From DATJXG01 sp035500455 (GTDB taxonomy: Bacteria; Acidobacteriota; Terriglobia; Terriglobales; Acidobacteriaceae): a stretch of 6,602 nt of DNA. The notes under the pieces are model-generated. The model was not told the origin of the DNA. It worked only from the letters and a program-made list of their open reading frames with translations, and did no database searches. Made by a program: the position numbers and the translations under genes. Positions 1 to 5,694 of this stretch are shown here, in pieces. The stretch covers positions 1 to 6,602 of the forward strand of contig DATJXG010000454.1 in assembly GCA_035500455.1 (NCBI GenBank). Reading direction: 5' to 3'. How positions within the stretch are numbered: position 1 is the stretch's first letter; every line of letters begins with the position of its first letter.

Positions 1-2271
1 TTCATGGAGTCCGACTCCTGCAAGCGCTGCCACGAGGACATCTACAACCAGTGGTTCAGCTCGGCCCACCATTTCTCTTCGTTCAACAATCAGTGGTACC
101 GCAAAGCCGTCGAGTACATGCAGGACACCGTCGGCACCAAGCCTTCCAAGTGGTGCGGCGGCTGCCACGATCCGGCCGTGCTCTACAGCGGCCTGATGGA
201 TACTCCCATTAAGGAGATCGTGCACCGCCCCGAATCGCAGGCCGGCCTGGGCTGCATGATGTGCCACTCCATCGCGGACGTGAAGAGCACCATGGGCCAG
301 GCGGATTTCTACCTGGAATATCCCAAGCTGCACGAACTCGCCGCCACCAAAAATCCGGTGGCGCGGGCGCTGCATGATTTCCTCATCAAGCTGAATCCCG
401 AGCCGCATCGCCGCGTCTTCCTGAAGCCCTTCATGCGGACGCAGACCGCGGAATTCTGCTCCACCTGCCACAAGGTGCACCTTGACGTGCCGGTGAATCA
501 CTATCGCTGGTTCCGCGGCTTCAACGAGTACGACAACTGGCAAGCTAGCGGCGTTTCCGGCCAGGGCGCGCGCTCGTTCTACTATCCCGCCAAGCCTATG
601 CAGTGCGCCGATTGCCACATGCCGCTTACGCCTTCGCAGGATTTCGGCAACGTCGATGGCTACGTGCACTCCCACCGCTTCCCTGCCGCCAACACCGCGC
701 TGCCCACGGCGAATGAAGATGCCGAACAGCTCAAAGTCACGGAACAGTTTTTGGAAAACAAGGACGTGACGGTGGATATTTTTGCTCTGGCGCCGGCGCG
801 GCCGGAAGCCGTGCACGCCGCGGTGGCCCAGTCCGAACTCTCCACTACGTTTGCGGTGGGCGAGGAGGCGGAGACGAAAATCACGCCTTCCAACGCCGAG
901 GCCGCGCCGGTCACCGCGCCGCTCGATCGGGTTCAGCCGGTGGTCCGGCGCGGGGACACGGTGCTCGTCGAGGTTGTGGTGCGCACCAAGAAAGTCGGCC
1001 ACTTCTTTCCCGGCGGCACCGTGGACGCCTACGACACCTGGCTCGAACTCAAGGGCACCGACGACAAAGGCCAGACCGTATTCTGGAGCGGTAAGGTGGA
1101 AGACAACGGCCACGGCCCAGTGGAAAAAGGCGCGCACTTTTACCGCTCCCTGCAGGTGGATGCGCACGGCAACCCCATCAACAAGCGCAATGCCTGGGCC
1201 ACCCGCTCGGTGGTGTATGTACACCTGATTCCTCCCGGCGCCGCCGATACCGTCCACTACCGCATGACCATTCCCGAGACCGCGGGCAACAAAATCACCT
1301 TGCGGGCGCGGCTGCTCTACCGGAAGTTCGCCTGGTGGAACACTCAGTTCGCATTTGCCGGCGAGCCCGACCCCAATTCGCCGAAGAATGACGTCACTGC
1401 GGATTTCGATGACCGGCGCTTTGTCTTCACCGCTCCGCTCAAAGGGCTATCTGCCAAGGAGCAGAAGATTCCCGACCTGCCCATCGTGACCCTGGCCGAG
1501 AACGATGTTGCCCTCCAAGTGGAGCCGCATTCGGCGCCGGCGCCGCAACCGAAAACTGTCCTGCAAGGCGACGACTGGCAGCGCTGGAACGACTACGGCA
1601 TCGGCCTTTTCCTGCAAGGCGATCTCAAGGCCGCGGCGGCAGCGTTCCAGAAGGTCACCGAAATCGACCCCAAAAATCCTGACGGCTGGGTGAACATCGG
1701 GCGCTGCGCCGTGCAGGAAGGCGACATGGAGCGTGCCCGCAAGATGCTCGACAAGGCGCTCGAAGACAGCCCGAACCTGGCGCGCGCGCATTATTTCTAC
1801 GCCCGCGTGCTGCGCAGTGACGGCGACTACGACGGCGCCGCTCAGCACCTGCAGATCGTTCTCGCCCAATACCCGCGCGACCGCGTGGCGCTGAATGACC
1901 TGGGCCGCATCTTCTTTCTGCAGCGCAAGTATTCGGAAGCGGTGAAGGTTTTAGAGCGCGTTCTCGAGGTTGATCCTGAGGACCTGCAGGCTCACTACAC
2001 CTTGATGCTCTGCTATAAGGGCCTGGGAAACGAACAACTGGCCCACGAGCACCAGGAGCGCTACCTGCGCTTCAAGGCCGACGAATCGGCCCAGGCCATC
2101 ACTGGGCCCTACCGGCAACTCAATCCTGAAGACAACAACGAGCGCCAGGCCATTCACGAACATGTTTCGATTGCACTGCCGGGCATTGGCAATGGCCATG
2201 TAGGGACGGGGCTACGTCCCGTCCAAGCCGAGCGAAGCTCGGCCGCCACGGCATCGGGCGGCTCCAAGTGA
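1..2271 (+). CDS. Pentaheme c-type cytochrome with C-terminal TPR repeats (5'-partial)
   Basis: Likely a periplasmic or cell-surface electron-transfer protein of the cytochrome c554-like multiheme class. Numbering from the ATG at position 4, five CXXCH heme-binding motifs are visible: C6-H10, C51-H55, C84-H88, C152-H156 and C201-H205. Extra histidines (H22, H23, H222, H224) could be distal ligands. Residues about 310-450 form a beta-rich region with the GHFFPGGT motif (332-339), as in other multiheme cytochromes with this architecture. Residues 525-694 are five consecutive 34-residue TPRs, probably for protein-protein contact. The first heme motif lies only five residues after this ATG, no signal peptide is present, and the frame is open to base 1. 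The true start with an export signal is therefore upstream, and the ATG at 4 is internal. The last 23 residues (733-755) are translated from a palindromic repeat. The stop overlaps an ATG (TGATG), which suggests coupling to the next gene. The cytochrome-TPR assignment is firm; the electron donor and acceptor are unknown. Confidence 0.93.
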   Translation, partial: FMESDSCKRCHEDIYNQWFSSAHHFSSFNNQWYRKAVEYMQDTVGTKPSKWCGGCHDPAVLYSGLMDTPIKEIVHRPESQAGLGCMMCHSIADVKSTMGQADFYLEYPKLHELAATKNPVARALHDFLIKLNPEPHRRVFLKPFMRTQTAEFCSTCHKVHLDVPVNHYRWFRGFNEYDNWQASGVSGQGARSFYYPAKPMQCADCHMPLTPSQDFGNVDGYVHSHRFPAANTALPTANEDAEQLKVTEQFLENKDVTVDIFALAPARPEAVHAAVAQSELSTTFAVGEEAETKITPSNAEAAPVTAPLDRVQPVVRRGDTVLVEVVVRTKKVGHFFPGGTVDAYDTWLELKGTDDKGQTVFWSGKVEDNGHGPVEKGAHFYRSLQVDAHGNPINKRNAWATRSVVYVHLIPPGAADTVHYRMTIPETAGNKITLRARLLYRKFAWWNTQFAFAGEPDPNSPKNDVTADFDDRRFVFTAPLKGLSAKEQKIPDLPIVTLAENDVALQVEPHSAPAPQPKTVLQGDDWQRWNDYGIGLFLQGDLKAAAAAFQKVTEIDPKNPDGWVNIGRCAVQEGDMERARKMLDKALEDSPNLARAHYFYARVLRSDGDYDGAAQHLQIVLAQYPRDRVALNDLGRIFFLQRKYSEAVKVLERVLEVDPEDLQAHYTLMLCYKGLGNEQLAHEHQERYLRFKADESAQAITGPYRQLNPEDNNERQAIHEHVSIALPGIGNGHVGTGLRPVQAERSSAATASGGSK
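2200..2243 (+). repeat. GTAGG-type palindromic element, copy A, inside the cytochrome gene
   Basis: Two adjacent hairpins are visible. The first has stem ggacggg (2204-2210) and cccgtcc (2218-2224) with a 7-nt loop. The second has stem gccgagc (2227-2233) and gctcggc (2237-2243) with a gaa loop. The beginning, GTAGGGACGGG, matches copies B to E further right, and the second hairpin carries the GAGCGAAGC 9-mer shared with other repeats in this window. It is read through in frame and supplies the C-terminal tail of the cytochrome protein, 26 nt before the stop codon. Confidence 0.8.
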
Positions 2272-2343
2272 TGGGGAAAGCAATCCACCAGAAGGGCGAC
2301 CGCCAGCCGTTTGTTTCTTTTCCGTTTGCAATCCTCTTTTTGT

Positions 2344-2427
2344 TTGTCATTCCGAGCGAAGCGAGGAATCTGCGGTTCGGTCCGCGCCAGAGAAGCCCGA
2401 GATTCCTCGCTTCGCTCGGAATGACAA
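2344..2427. repeat. Perfect 28-bp inverted repeat (REP/REPIN-like palindrome)
   Basis: The left arm 2344-2371 and right arm 2400-2427 are exact reverse complements over 28 bp, separated by a 28-nt spacer. The arm core is attccgagcgaagcgaggaa. I recognise this as a dispersed intergenic repeat common in Acidobacteriota and some other genomes; false ORFs through it give the peptide strings VIPSEARNL and RFLASLGMT, both seen here. In RNA it would form a very strong hairpin between the cytochrome and CRTAC1 genes. The ATG at 2421, the favoured start of the downstream gene, lies inside the right arm. No target-site duplication is evident at the flanks. Confidence 0.9.
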
Positions 2428-4112
2428 TACGAAGACGTGCCTCGCTGCTTCTGGCAATCACCCTGCTCGCTCTCCCCGCCGCCGCCCAGATCCACTTTCG
2501 CGACATCACCCTCCAGGCCGGCATTCACTTCAAGCACAACAACGCCGCCTTCGGAAAAAAATATCTGCCGGAAACCATGGGCCCGGGCTGCGCTTTCATC
2601 GACTACGACGGCGACGGCTGGCAGGACATCCTCATCGTCAACGGCGAGAACTGGCCCGGCCATCCCGGCCCCGCCACCACGCTGAAGCTCTACCGCAACA
2701 ACCACAACGGCACCTTCACCGACGTCACCGCGCGCGCCGGACTTGCCGTCCCCATGTTCGGGCTCGGCGTGGCTGTCGGCGACTACGACAACGACGGCCA
2801 CGATGACATCTTCATTACCGCCCTCGGCCAGAACCACCTCTTCCACAACAACGGGAACGGAACTTTCACCGACGTAACCAAACCCGCCGGCATGTGGGGC
2901 CCGGAAGAGTTTTCCACCAGCGCCGCCTGGCTGGATTATGACGGCGATGGCAAGCTCGACCTGGTGGTTGCGAACTATGTGCAGTGGTCGCTGAAGGGCG
3001 ATCTTTTCTGCTCGCTCGACGGCGCCCACAAGTCTTACTGCACGCCGGAGTCGTACAAGGGTGCCTCGGTGCGACTGTGGCACAACCTCGGCAACGGCAA
3101 GTTCGAAGACGCAACGCAAAAGGCCAAGCTCTACGATCCAACTTCCAAAAGTCTGGGCGTCGCCATTCTTGACTACAACGGCGACGGCTGGCCCGACATC
3201 CTGCTGGCCAACGACACTCAGCCCAACAAGCTCTACCTCAACAAGCACGACGGCACCTTCGAAGAGCGCGGCGTTTCCGCCGGCATCGCCTTCAGCGAGG
3301 ATGGTGTAGCCCGAGCCGGCATGGGGGTGGACGCCGCCGATTACGACCGCTCCGGCCACGCCAGCCTCATCATCACCAACTTCGCCAACCAGATGCTTTC
3401 CCTCTACCACAACGAAGGCAACGGCCTGTTCGTGGATGAAGCGCCGCAATCCGAAGTCGGCCGCGCCTCGCTGGTCACTCTGGGCTTCGGCTGCTTCTTC
3501 TTCGACTATGACAACGACGGCTGGCCCGACATCTTCGTGGCCGATGGCCACATCGAAGACCAGATCGAGAAGGTACAGAAGCGCGTGAAATTCGCCGAAC
3601 CGCCGCACGTCTTCCGCAACACCGGCGGAGGCAAGTTCCAGGAAGTCACCGCATCGCTGGGACCGGAATTCGCCGCCCCAAAAGTGGCGCGGGGCGCGGC
3701 CTACGGCGATATCGACAACGATGGCGCCGAGGATGTGCTCATCACCACCAACGGTGGCCGGGTTTATTTATTTCACAACGAAGGTGGCACCAACCACAGC
3801 CTGCGTATCAAGCTGGAGGGAACGAAGTCCAACCGCGACGGCATCGGCTCGGTGGTGCGGGTCACCTCCGGCAGCGACAAGCAGGGGAAGATGCTGCGCA
3901 GCGGTTCGAGCTATCTCTCGCAGAGCGAGTTAGTGCTTACCTTCGGGTTGGGCGCGGCTGCCCGCGCGGATTCCGTCGAGGTGCACTGGCCCAGCGGCCA
4001 GGTAGATAAGCTGGCGAATGTGAACGCCGGGCAGGAAGTGACGGTGCAGGAAGGAAAGGGCATCGTAGCCCAGAGGGCATACGCGAAATCCTGGAGCCTG
4101 GCGCACAAGTAG
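2421..4112 (+). CDS. CRTAC1 family protein: FG-GAP/VCBS beta-propeller with ASPIC/UnbV domain
   Basis: A secreted protein of 563 aa with a predicted calcium-stabilised beta-propeller. The chosen start gives a clean signal peptide: basic n-region (TIRRR), hydrophobic core (LLLAITLLAL) and an AAAQ cleavage region near residue 22. Seven FG-GAP-like loops begin near D61, D121, D172, D251, D307, D362 and D430. Six have the DxDxDG-type or DYNGDG calcium-binding pattern followed by a beta strand, for example DYDGDGWQDI. The fifth (DYDRSGHAS) is degenerate. Residues about 460-545 are the ASPIC/UnbV domain, with GTKSNRDGIGS from 467 and a later VHWPSG motif. The frame is open back to GTG 2268 and ATG 2271, which overlap the cytochrome stop. 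That 51-residue extension is mostly translated palindrome, so I did not use it. No Shine-Dalgarno is evident before 2421. Family members occur in animal cartilage acidic protein 1 and many bacteria; bacterial function is mostly unknown. The pairing with the cytochrome suggests an extracellular redox or scaffold complex (inference). Confidence 0.92.
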   Translation: MTIRRRASLLLAITLLALPAAAQIHFRDITLQAGIHFKHNNAAFGKKYLPETMGPGCAFIDYDGDGWQDILIVNGENWPGHPGPATTLKLYRNNHNGTFTDVTARAGLAVPMFGLGVAVGDYDNDGHDDIFITALGQNHLFHNNGNGTFTDVTKPAGMWGPEEFSTSAAWLDYDGDGKLDLVVANYVQWSLKGDLFCSLDGAHKSYCTPESYKGASVRLWHNLGNGKFEDATQKAKLYDPTSKSLGVAILDYNGDGWPDILLANDTQPNKLYLNKHDGTFEERGVSAGIAFSEDGVARAGMGVDAADYDRSGHASLIITNFANQMLSLYHNEGNGLFVDEAPQSEVGRASLVTLGFGCFFFDYDNDGWPDIFVADGHIEDQIEKVQKRVKFAEPPHVFRNTGGGKFQEVTASLGPEFAAPKVARGAAYGDIDNDGAEDVLITTNGGRVYLFHNEGGTNHSLRIKLEGTKSNRDGIGSVVRVTSGSDKQGKMLRSGSSYLSQSELVLTFGLGAAARADSVEVHWPSGQVDKLANVNAGQEVTVQEGKGIVAQRAYAKSWSLAHK

Positions 4113-4136
4113 GCCTGCAAGCTTGGCTCTTGGGAA

Positions 4137-4158
4137 GGGGACGGCTTCAGCCGTGCCG
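4137..4158. repeat. Short REP-like palindrome
   Basis: The segment contains acggct tc agccgt (4141-4154), a perfect 6-bp stem on a 2-nt centre, embedded in ggggacggcttcagccgtgc. It lies 28 nt after the CRTAC1 stop. The style resembles the other GC-rich palindromes in this window, but only one copy of this exact type is present, so repeat status is an inference. Confidence 0.4.
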
Positions 4159-4192
4159 CACAGGCCCGGTTCTCCTGAGAGGCGCCCATCCG

Positions 4193-4220
4193 GCGCAACT
4201 ATCCCCGCGACGAGTTGCGC
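4193..4220 (+). terminator. Possible weak terminator hairpin after the CRTAC1 gene
   Basis: gcgcaact (4193-4200) and agttgcgc (4213-4220) form a perfect 8-bp stem with a 12-nt loop, followed by ttctcgacgttt. The T-run is poor, so intrinsic termination is uncertain. It sits in the convergent spacer between the CRTAC1 gene and the minus-strand amidotransferase-like gene. Confidence 0.3.
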
Positions 4221-4265
4221 TTCTCGACGTTTACACGGGCGCTAAAGCGCCTAGCAAAAAATAAC

Positions 4266-5021
4266 CTAAACCGCCTCGAACTCACCCGCCAGCTGTTTGT
4301 GCCGCGACTCGGCGGCCTCGACCAGGGCGCGAAAGATCGCCAGCGAAGCCGAATCCTGCTCCACCGAGCGCTCCGGATGCCACTGTACCGCCAGCACAAA
4401 GTGGTCCGGCGCCGTGCCCTCCACCGCTTCAACGATGCCATCCTCGGCGCAGCGGGCCGCAATGCGCAGGCCGTCGCCGATGACCTCGGCTGACTGATGG
4501 TGGCTGGAATTCACCGGCAGCACCGAAGCGGCCGCGCTTCGCCCTTCGCCCCTTACGATGCGCGCCAGATTCGATTCCGGCGCCAGTTCCACCGAATGCG
4601 CCACCGGAACCGCGCGTCCTGCGGCGTGATTCACCGGCGATTCGATGTGCTGCAGCAGCGTGCCGCTGCGGTAAACGTTCAGAATCTGCAGGCCGTAGCA
4701 GATCCCCAGCACCGGCTTGCGCATATTGTAGGCGTCCTGCAGCAGGAGTTCGTCTACGGTGTCGCGCTTCACGTCCATCGCGGCGGTTTCAGGATGGCGG
4801 GGCGCGTCAAATTTCGCCGGGTCCACATCGGCTTTGCTGCCGGGAAGCAGCACAGCGTCGCAGCGTTCGATCAGCTTCATCACTTCCGCGGGCGTGCGGT
4901 CGAGCGGAACCCGCACCGGCTCTCCCCCGGCCAAAGCGACGGCCTGCTCATACTGCGGCAAGGCCCGGCCGGCGTATTCCGCATCGGAGTGTGGAACCGG
5001 AATAGCAATGCGCGCCGTCAT
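4266..5021 (-). CDS. Class I glutamine amidotransferase-like hydrolase, peptidase C26 / PuuD-like family
   Basis: A cytosolic 251-aa hydrolase of the gamma-glutamyl-gamma-aminobutyrate hydrolase (PuuD-like) family. Such enzymes cleave gamma-glutamyl amide bonds with a Cys-His-Glu triad. The nucleophile elbow GICYGLQ gives C108, and QWHPE gives H215 and E217. The family-typical LLPGSKADVDP (from 58) and VNSSHHQSAE (170-179) are also present. Length matches E. coli PuuD (about 254 aa). The start at 5021 matches the family N-terminus (MTARIAIPVP) and lies 6 nt after a TACAAT hexamer. A longer in-frame start at 5153 would only translate the adjacent palindromic repeat. No putrescine-pathway genes are nearby, so the real substrate, gamma-glutamyl-GABA or another gamma-glutamyl compound, is open. 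No glutamine-using synthase partner is fused or adjacent in this window. Confidence 0.9.
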   Translation of the reverse strand: MTARIAIPVPHSDAEYAGRALPQYEQAVALAGGEPVRVPLDRTPAEVMKLIERCDAVLLPGSKADVDPAKFDAPRHPETAAMDVKRDTVDELLLQDAYNMRKPVLGICYGLQILNVYRSGTLLQHIESPVNHAAGRAVPVAHSVELAPESNLARIVRGEGRSAAASVLPVNSSHHQSAEVIGDGLRIAARCAEDGIVEAVEGTAPDHFVLAVQWHPERSVEQDSASLAIFRALVEAAESRHKQLAGEFEAV

Positions 5022-5027
5022 AAACAG

Positions 5028-5033
5028 ATTGTA
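5028..5033 (-). promoter_or_regulatory. -10-like TACAAT, putative leaderless promoter of the C26 hydrolase gene
   Basis: On the minus strand TACAAT is followed by CTGTTT and then ATG. A transcript starting 7 nt after the hexamer would begin at the A of the start codon. The only purine-rich stretch (ggtggagg) is 15 nt from the ATG, too far for a normal ribosome-binding site. No TTGACA-like -35 box is seen. Motif presence is observed; leaderless transcription is inferred. Confidence 0.5.
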
Positions 5034-5047
5034 GCGCCTCCACCCGC

Positions 5048-5087
5048 GTAGGCACGGGGCTTGCCCCGTGCCGCGAGCGAAGCGAGC
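5048..5087 (+). repeat. GTAGG-type palindromic element, copy B
   Basis: The element starts GTAGGCACGGGG and contains a perfect 10-bp stem, ggcacggggc (5051-5060) with gccccgtgcc (5063-5072), followed by the GAGCGAAGC 9-mer at 5075-5083. It is in inverted orientation to copy C at 5154-5203, and the pair spans 5048-5203. It lies directly upstream of the C26 hydrolase promoter. Confidence 0.8.
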
Positions 5088-5153
5088 GAAAAACGAGGGG
5101 GACTCGCCCGGCGAGCGCAAGTCGCAAAACAAACCGGCATTGCCGCCTTGCAC

Positions 5154-5203
5154 CCCGCTTCGCTCGGGAGGGCGGGGGAAGCCGGGGCAAGCCCCGTCCT
5201 TAC
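5154..5203 (-). repeat. GTAGG-type palindromic element, copy C (inverted)
   Basis: Read on the minus strand it begins GTAAGGACGGGGCTTGCCCC, sharing a 15-nt core (ACGGGGCTTGCCCCG) with copy B, and it ends with CCGAGCGAAGCGG. The internal stem is cggggc (5183-5188) and gccccg (5191-5196). It ends 10 nt downstream of the stop codon of the small membrane protein gene, where the hairpin could act as a 3' mRNA structure. With copy B it forms an imperfect inverted pair around a 66-nt centre. Confidence 0.78.
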
Positions 5204-5213
5204 ACGGTTCGTC

Positions 5214-5507
5214 TCAGCTCACGCGCTCGATTCCCGCCAGCGTTTTTGCCTGCCGGTAGTGGCGAAGCTCAAGCACGGTGGCCGCAATCAGTGCCACCGC
5301 GGCCACCACGATCGCCACCGGCAGCGCCACGTGCCGGTAGGCGAAGCGCATATCCGGATGCACGCCGCGGATGCCGGCCACGACGAGCATCCCCAGAATC
5401 CCCAGCAGCAGGCTCACGGCAAACGCCAGCATGGTGGTGATGATCGTAATCAGCAGCACCCGCACCGGGAGCAGGTACAGGCGAGGCGGTCTAGGACCGG
5501 CGACCAT
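5214..5507 (-). CDS. Small two-helix membrane protein, uncharacterised
   Basis: A protein of 97 aa that I recognise only as a plausible conserved hypothetical of this lineage. Two hydrophobic segments are visible: residues about 17-46, containing LLITIITTMLAFAVSLLLGI, and about 60-80, containing ALPVAIVVAAVALIAATV. Between them is a short polar loop, RGVHPDMRFAYRH. The C-terminus is charged (ELRHYRQAKTLAGIERVS). The N-terminus carries R and P (GPRPPRLYLLPVR), so by the positive-inside rule both ends are probably cytoplasmic. The codon pattern, clean hydrophobic segments and lack of overlap with other genes favour a real gene. The start at 5507 follows a TAGCTT hexamer by 7 nt. It is on the same strand as the C26 hydrolase gene, 192 nt away, but separated by the copy B/C repeat pair, so co-transcription is uncertain. 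No enzymatic motif is present and function is unknown. Confidence 0.75.
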   Translation of the reverse strand: MVAGPRPPRLYLLPVRVLLITIITTMLAFAVSLLLGILGMLVVAGIRGVHPDMRFAYRHVALPVAIVVAAVALIAATVLELRHYRQAKTLAGIERVS

Positions 5508-5514
5508 GAAATCT

Positions 5515-5520
5515 AAGCTA
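5515..5520 (-). promoter_or_regulatory. -10-like TAGCTT before the small membrane protein gene
   Basis: On the minus strand TAGCTT fits TAnnnT and is followed by 7 nt (agatttc) and the ATG. No Shine-Dalgarno is visible between the hexamer and the start. The match is weaker than the TACAAT boxes of the two neighbouring genes but has the same spacing. Promoter activity and leaderless initiation are inferred. Confidence 0.35.
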
Positions 5521-5574
5521 CAACACCGGCGGGTGGCGGGTCATGTTGGAGAGGGCTAGAGGCCATGCGAGGAA

Positions 5575-5602
5575 TGTAGGCGCGGGTGTCCTCGCCCGTG
5601 CG
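5575..5602 (+). repeat. GTAGG-type palindromic element, copy D
   Basis: The element begins TGTAGGCGCGGG and contains the CCCG closing block. It matches the reverse complement of copy E (5642-5669) at 26 of 28 positions. The pair encloses a 39-nt centre that holds a small palindrome, tcaagcttttga. It sits in the divergent spacer between the small membrane protein gene and the gene starting at 5695. Confidence 0.8.
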
Positions 5603-5641
5603 GGAGTCCCACTGATCTCTCAAGCTTTTGAAGAAGCGGGA

Positions 5642-5669
5642 CGCACGGGCGGGGACGCCCGCGCCTACA
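5642..5669 (-). repeat. GTAGG-type palindromic element, copy E (inverted)
   Basis: On the minus strand it reads TGTAGGCGCGGGCGTCCCCG and closes with CCCGTGCG. It also folds on itself with a 9-bp stem, gcgcgggcg with cgcccgtgc, with one G.U wobble. Its outer end (CTACA) lies 12 nt before the TACAAT box of the downstream gene. Confidence 0.8.
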
Positions 5670-5681
5670 CGAGCAGTGCGT

Positions 5682-5687
5682 TACAAT
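5682..5687 (+). promoter_or_regulatory. -10-like TACAAT, putative leaderless promoter
   Basis: TACAAT is followed by 7 nt (gaacttc) and the ATG at 5695. The expected transcription start falls on or one base before that ATG, so the mRNA would be leaderless. This also argues against the ATG at 5686, which overlaps the hexamer. No -35 consensus or Shine-Dalgarno is seen. The hexamer is observed; its function is inferred. Confidence 0.5.
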
Positions 5688-5694
5688 GAACTTC

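Larger units (their letters stand above)
4113..4265. other. Convergent intergenic spacer
   Basis: This non-coding stretch of about 150 nt lies between two convergent stop codons. It holds three small hairpins: 4141-4154, 4193-4220 and ggcgct aa agcgcc at 4238-4251. The last is not followed by a T-run on either strand, so I do not call it a terminator. No ORF with protein-like composition is seen. Confidence 0.6.

Noticed and set aside
2268..2420. Extended N-terminus of the CRTAC1 protein
   Set aside because: It contains the VIPSEARNL and RFLASLGMT strings typical of false translation through this palindrome, and it would precede an otherwise complete signal peptide. I kept the question open as a finding but not as the called start.
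2154..3608. Long minus-strand open frame of 484 codons
   Set aside because: It is antisense to the CRTAC1 gene. Its valine-rich, repetitive protein is the mirror of the GAC-rich FG-GAP loops, and it also runs through the palindrome. No domain is recognisable.
4238..4251. Terminator for the C26 hydrolase gene
   Set aside because: The ggcgct-aa-agcgcc hairpin has its T-rich stretch before, not after, the stem on the minus strand.
4497..5051. Plus-strand open frame of 184 codons opposite the C26 hydrolase
   Set aside because: The opposite strand carries an intact catalytic triad and full family length. This frame has Arg/His-rich low-quality composition with no domain.
5022..5153. Extended N-terminus of the C26 hydrolase (start at 5153)
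   Set aside because: The extra 44 residues are translated from palindromic copy B and its centre. The family N-terminus and the TACAAT box both support the start at 5021.
5061..5516. Plus-strand open frame of 151 codons through the repeats and opposite the small membrane protein
   Set aside because: It starts inside copy B, reads through copy C, and then gives His/Gln/Arg-rich shadow sequence of the membrane protein.
5048..5669. CRISPR-like array
   Set aside because: The repeats are inverted and irregularly spaced, with no constant-length spacers and no cas genes.
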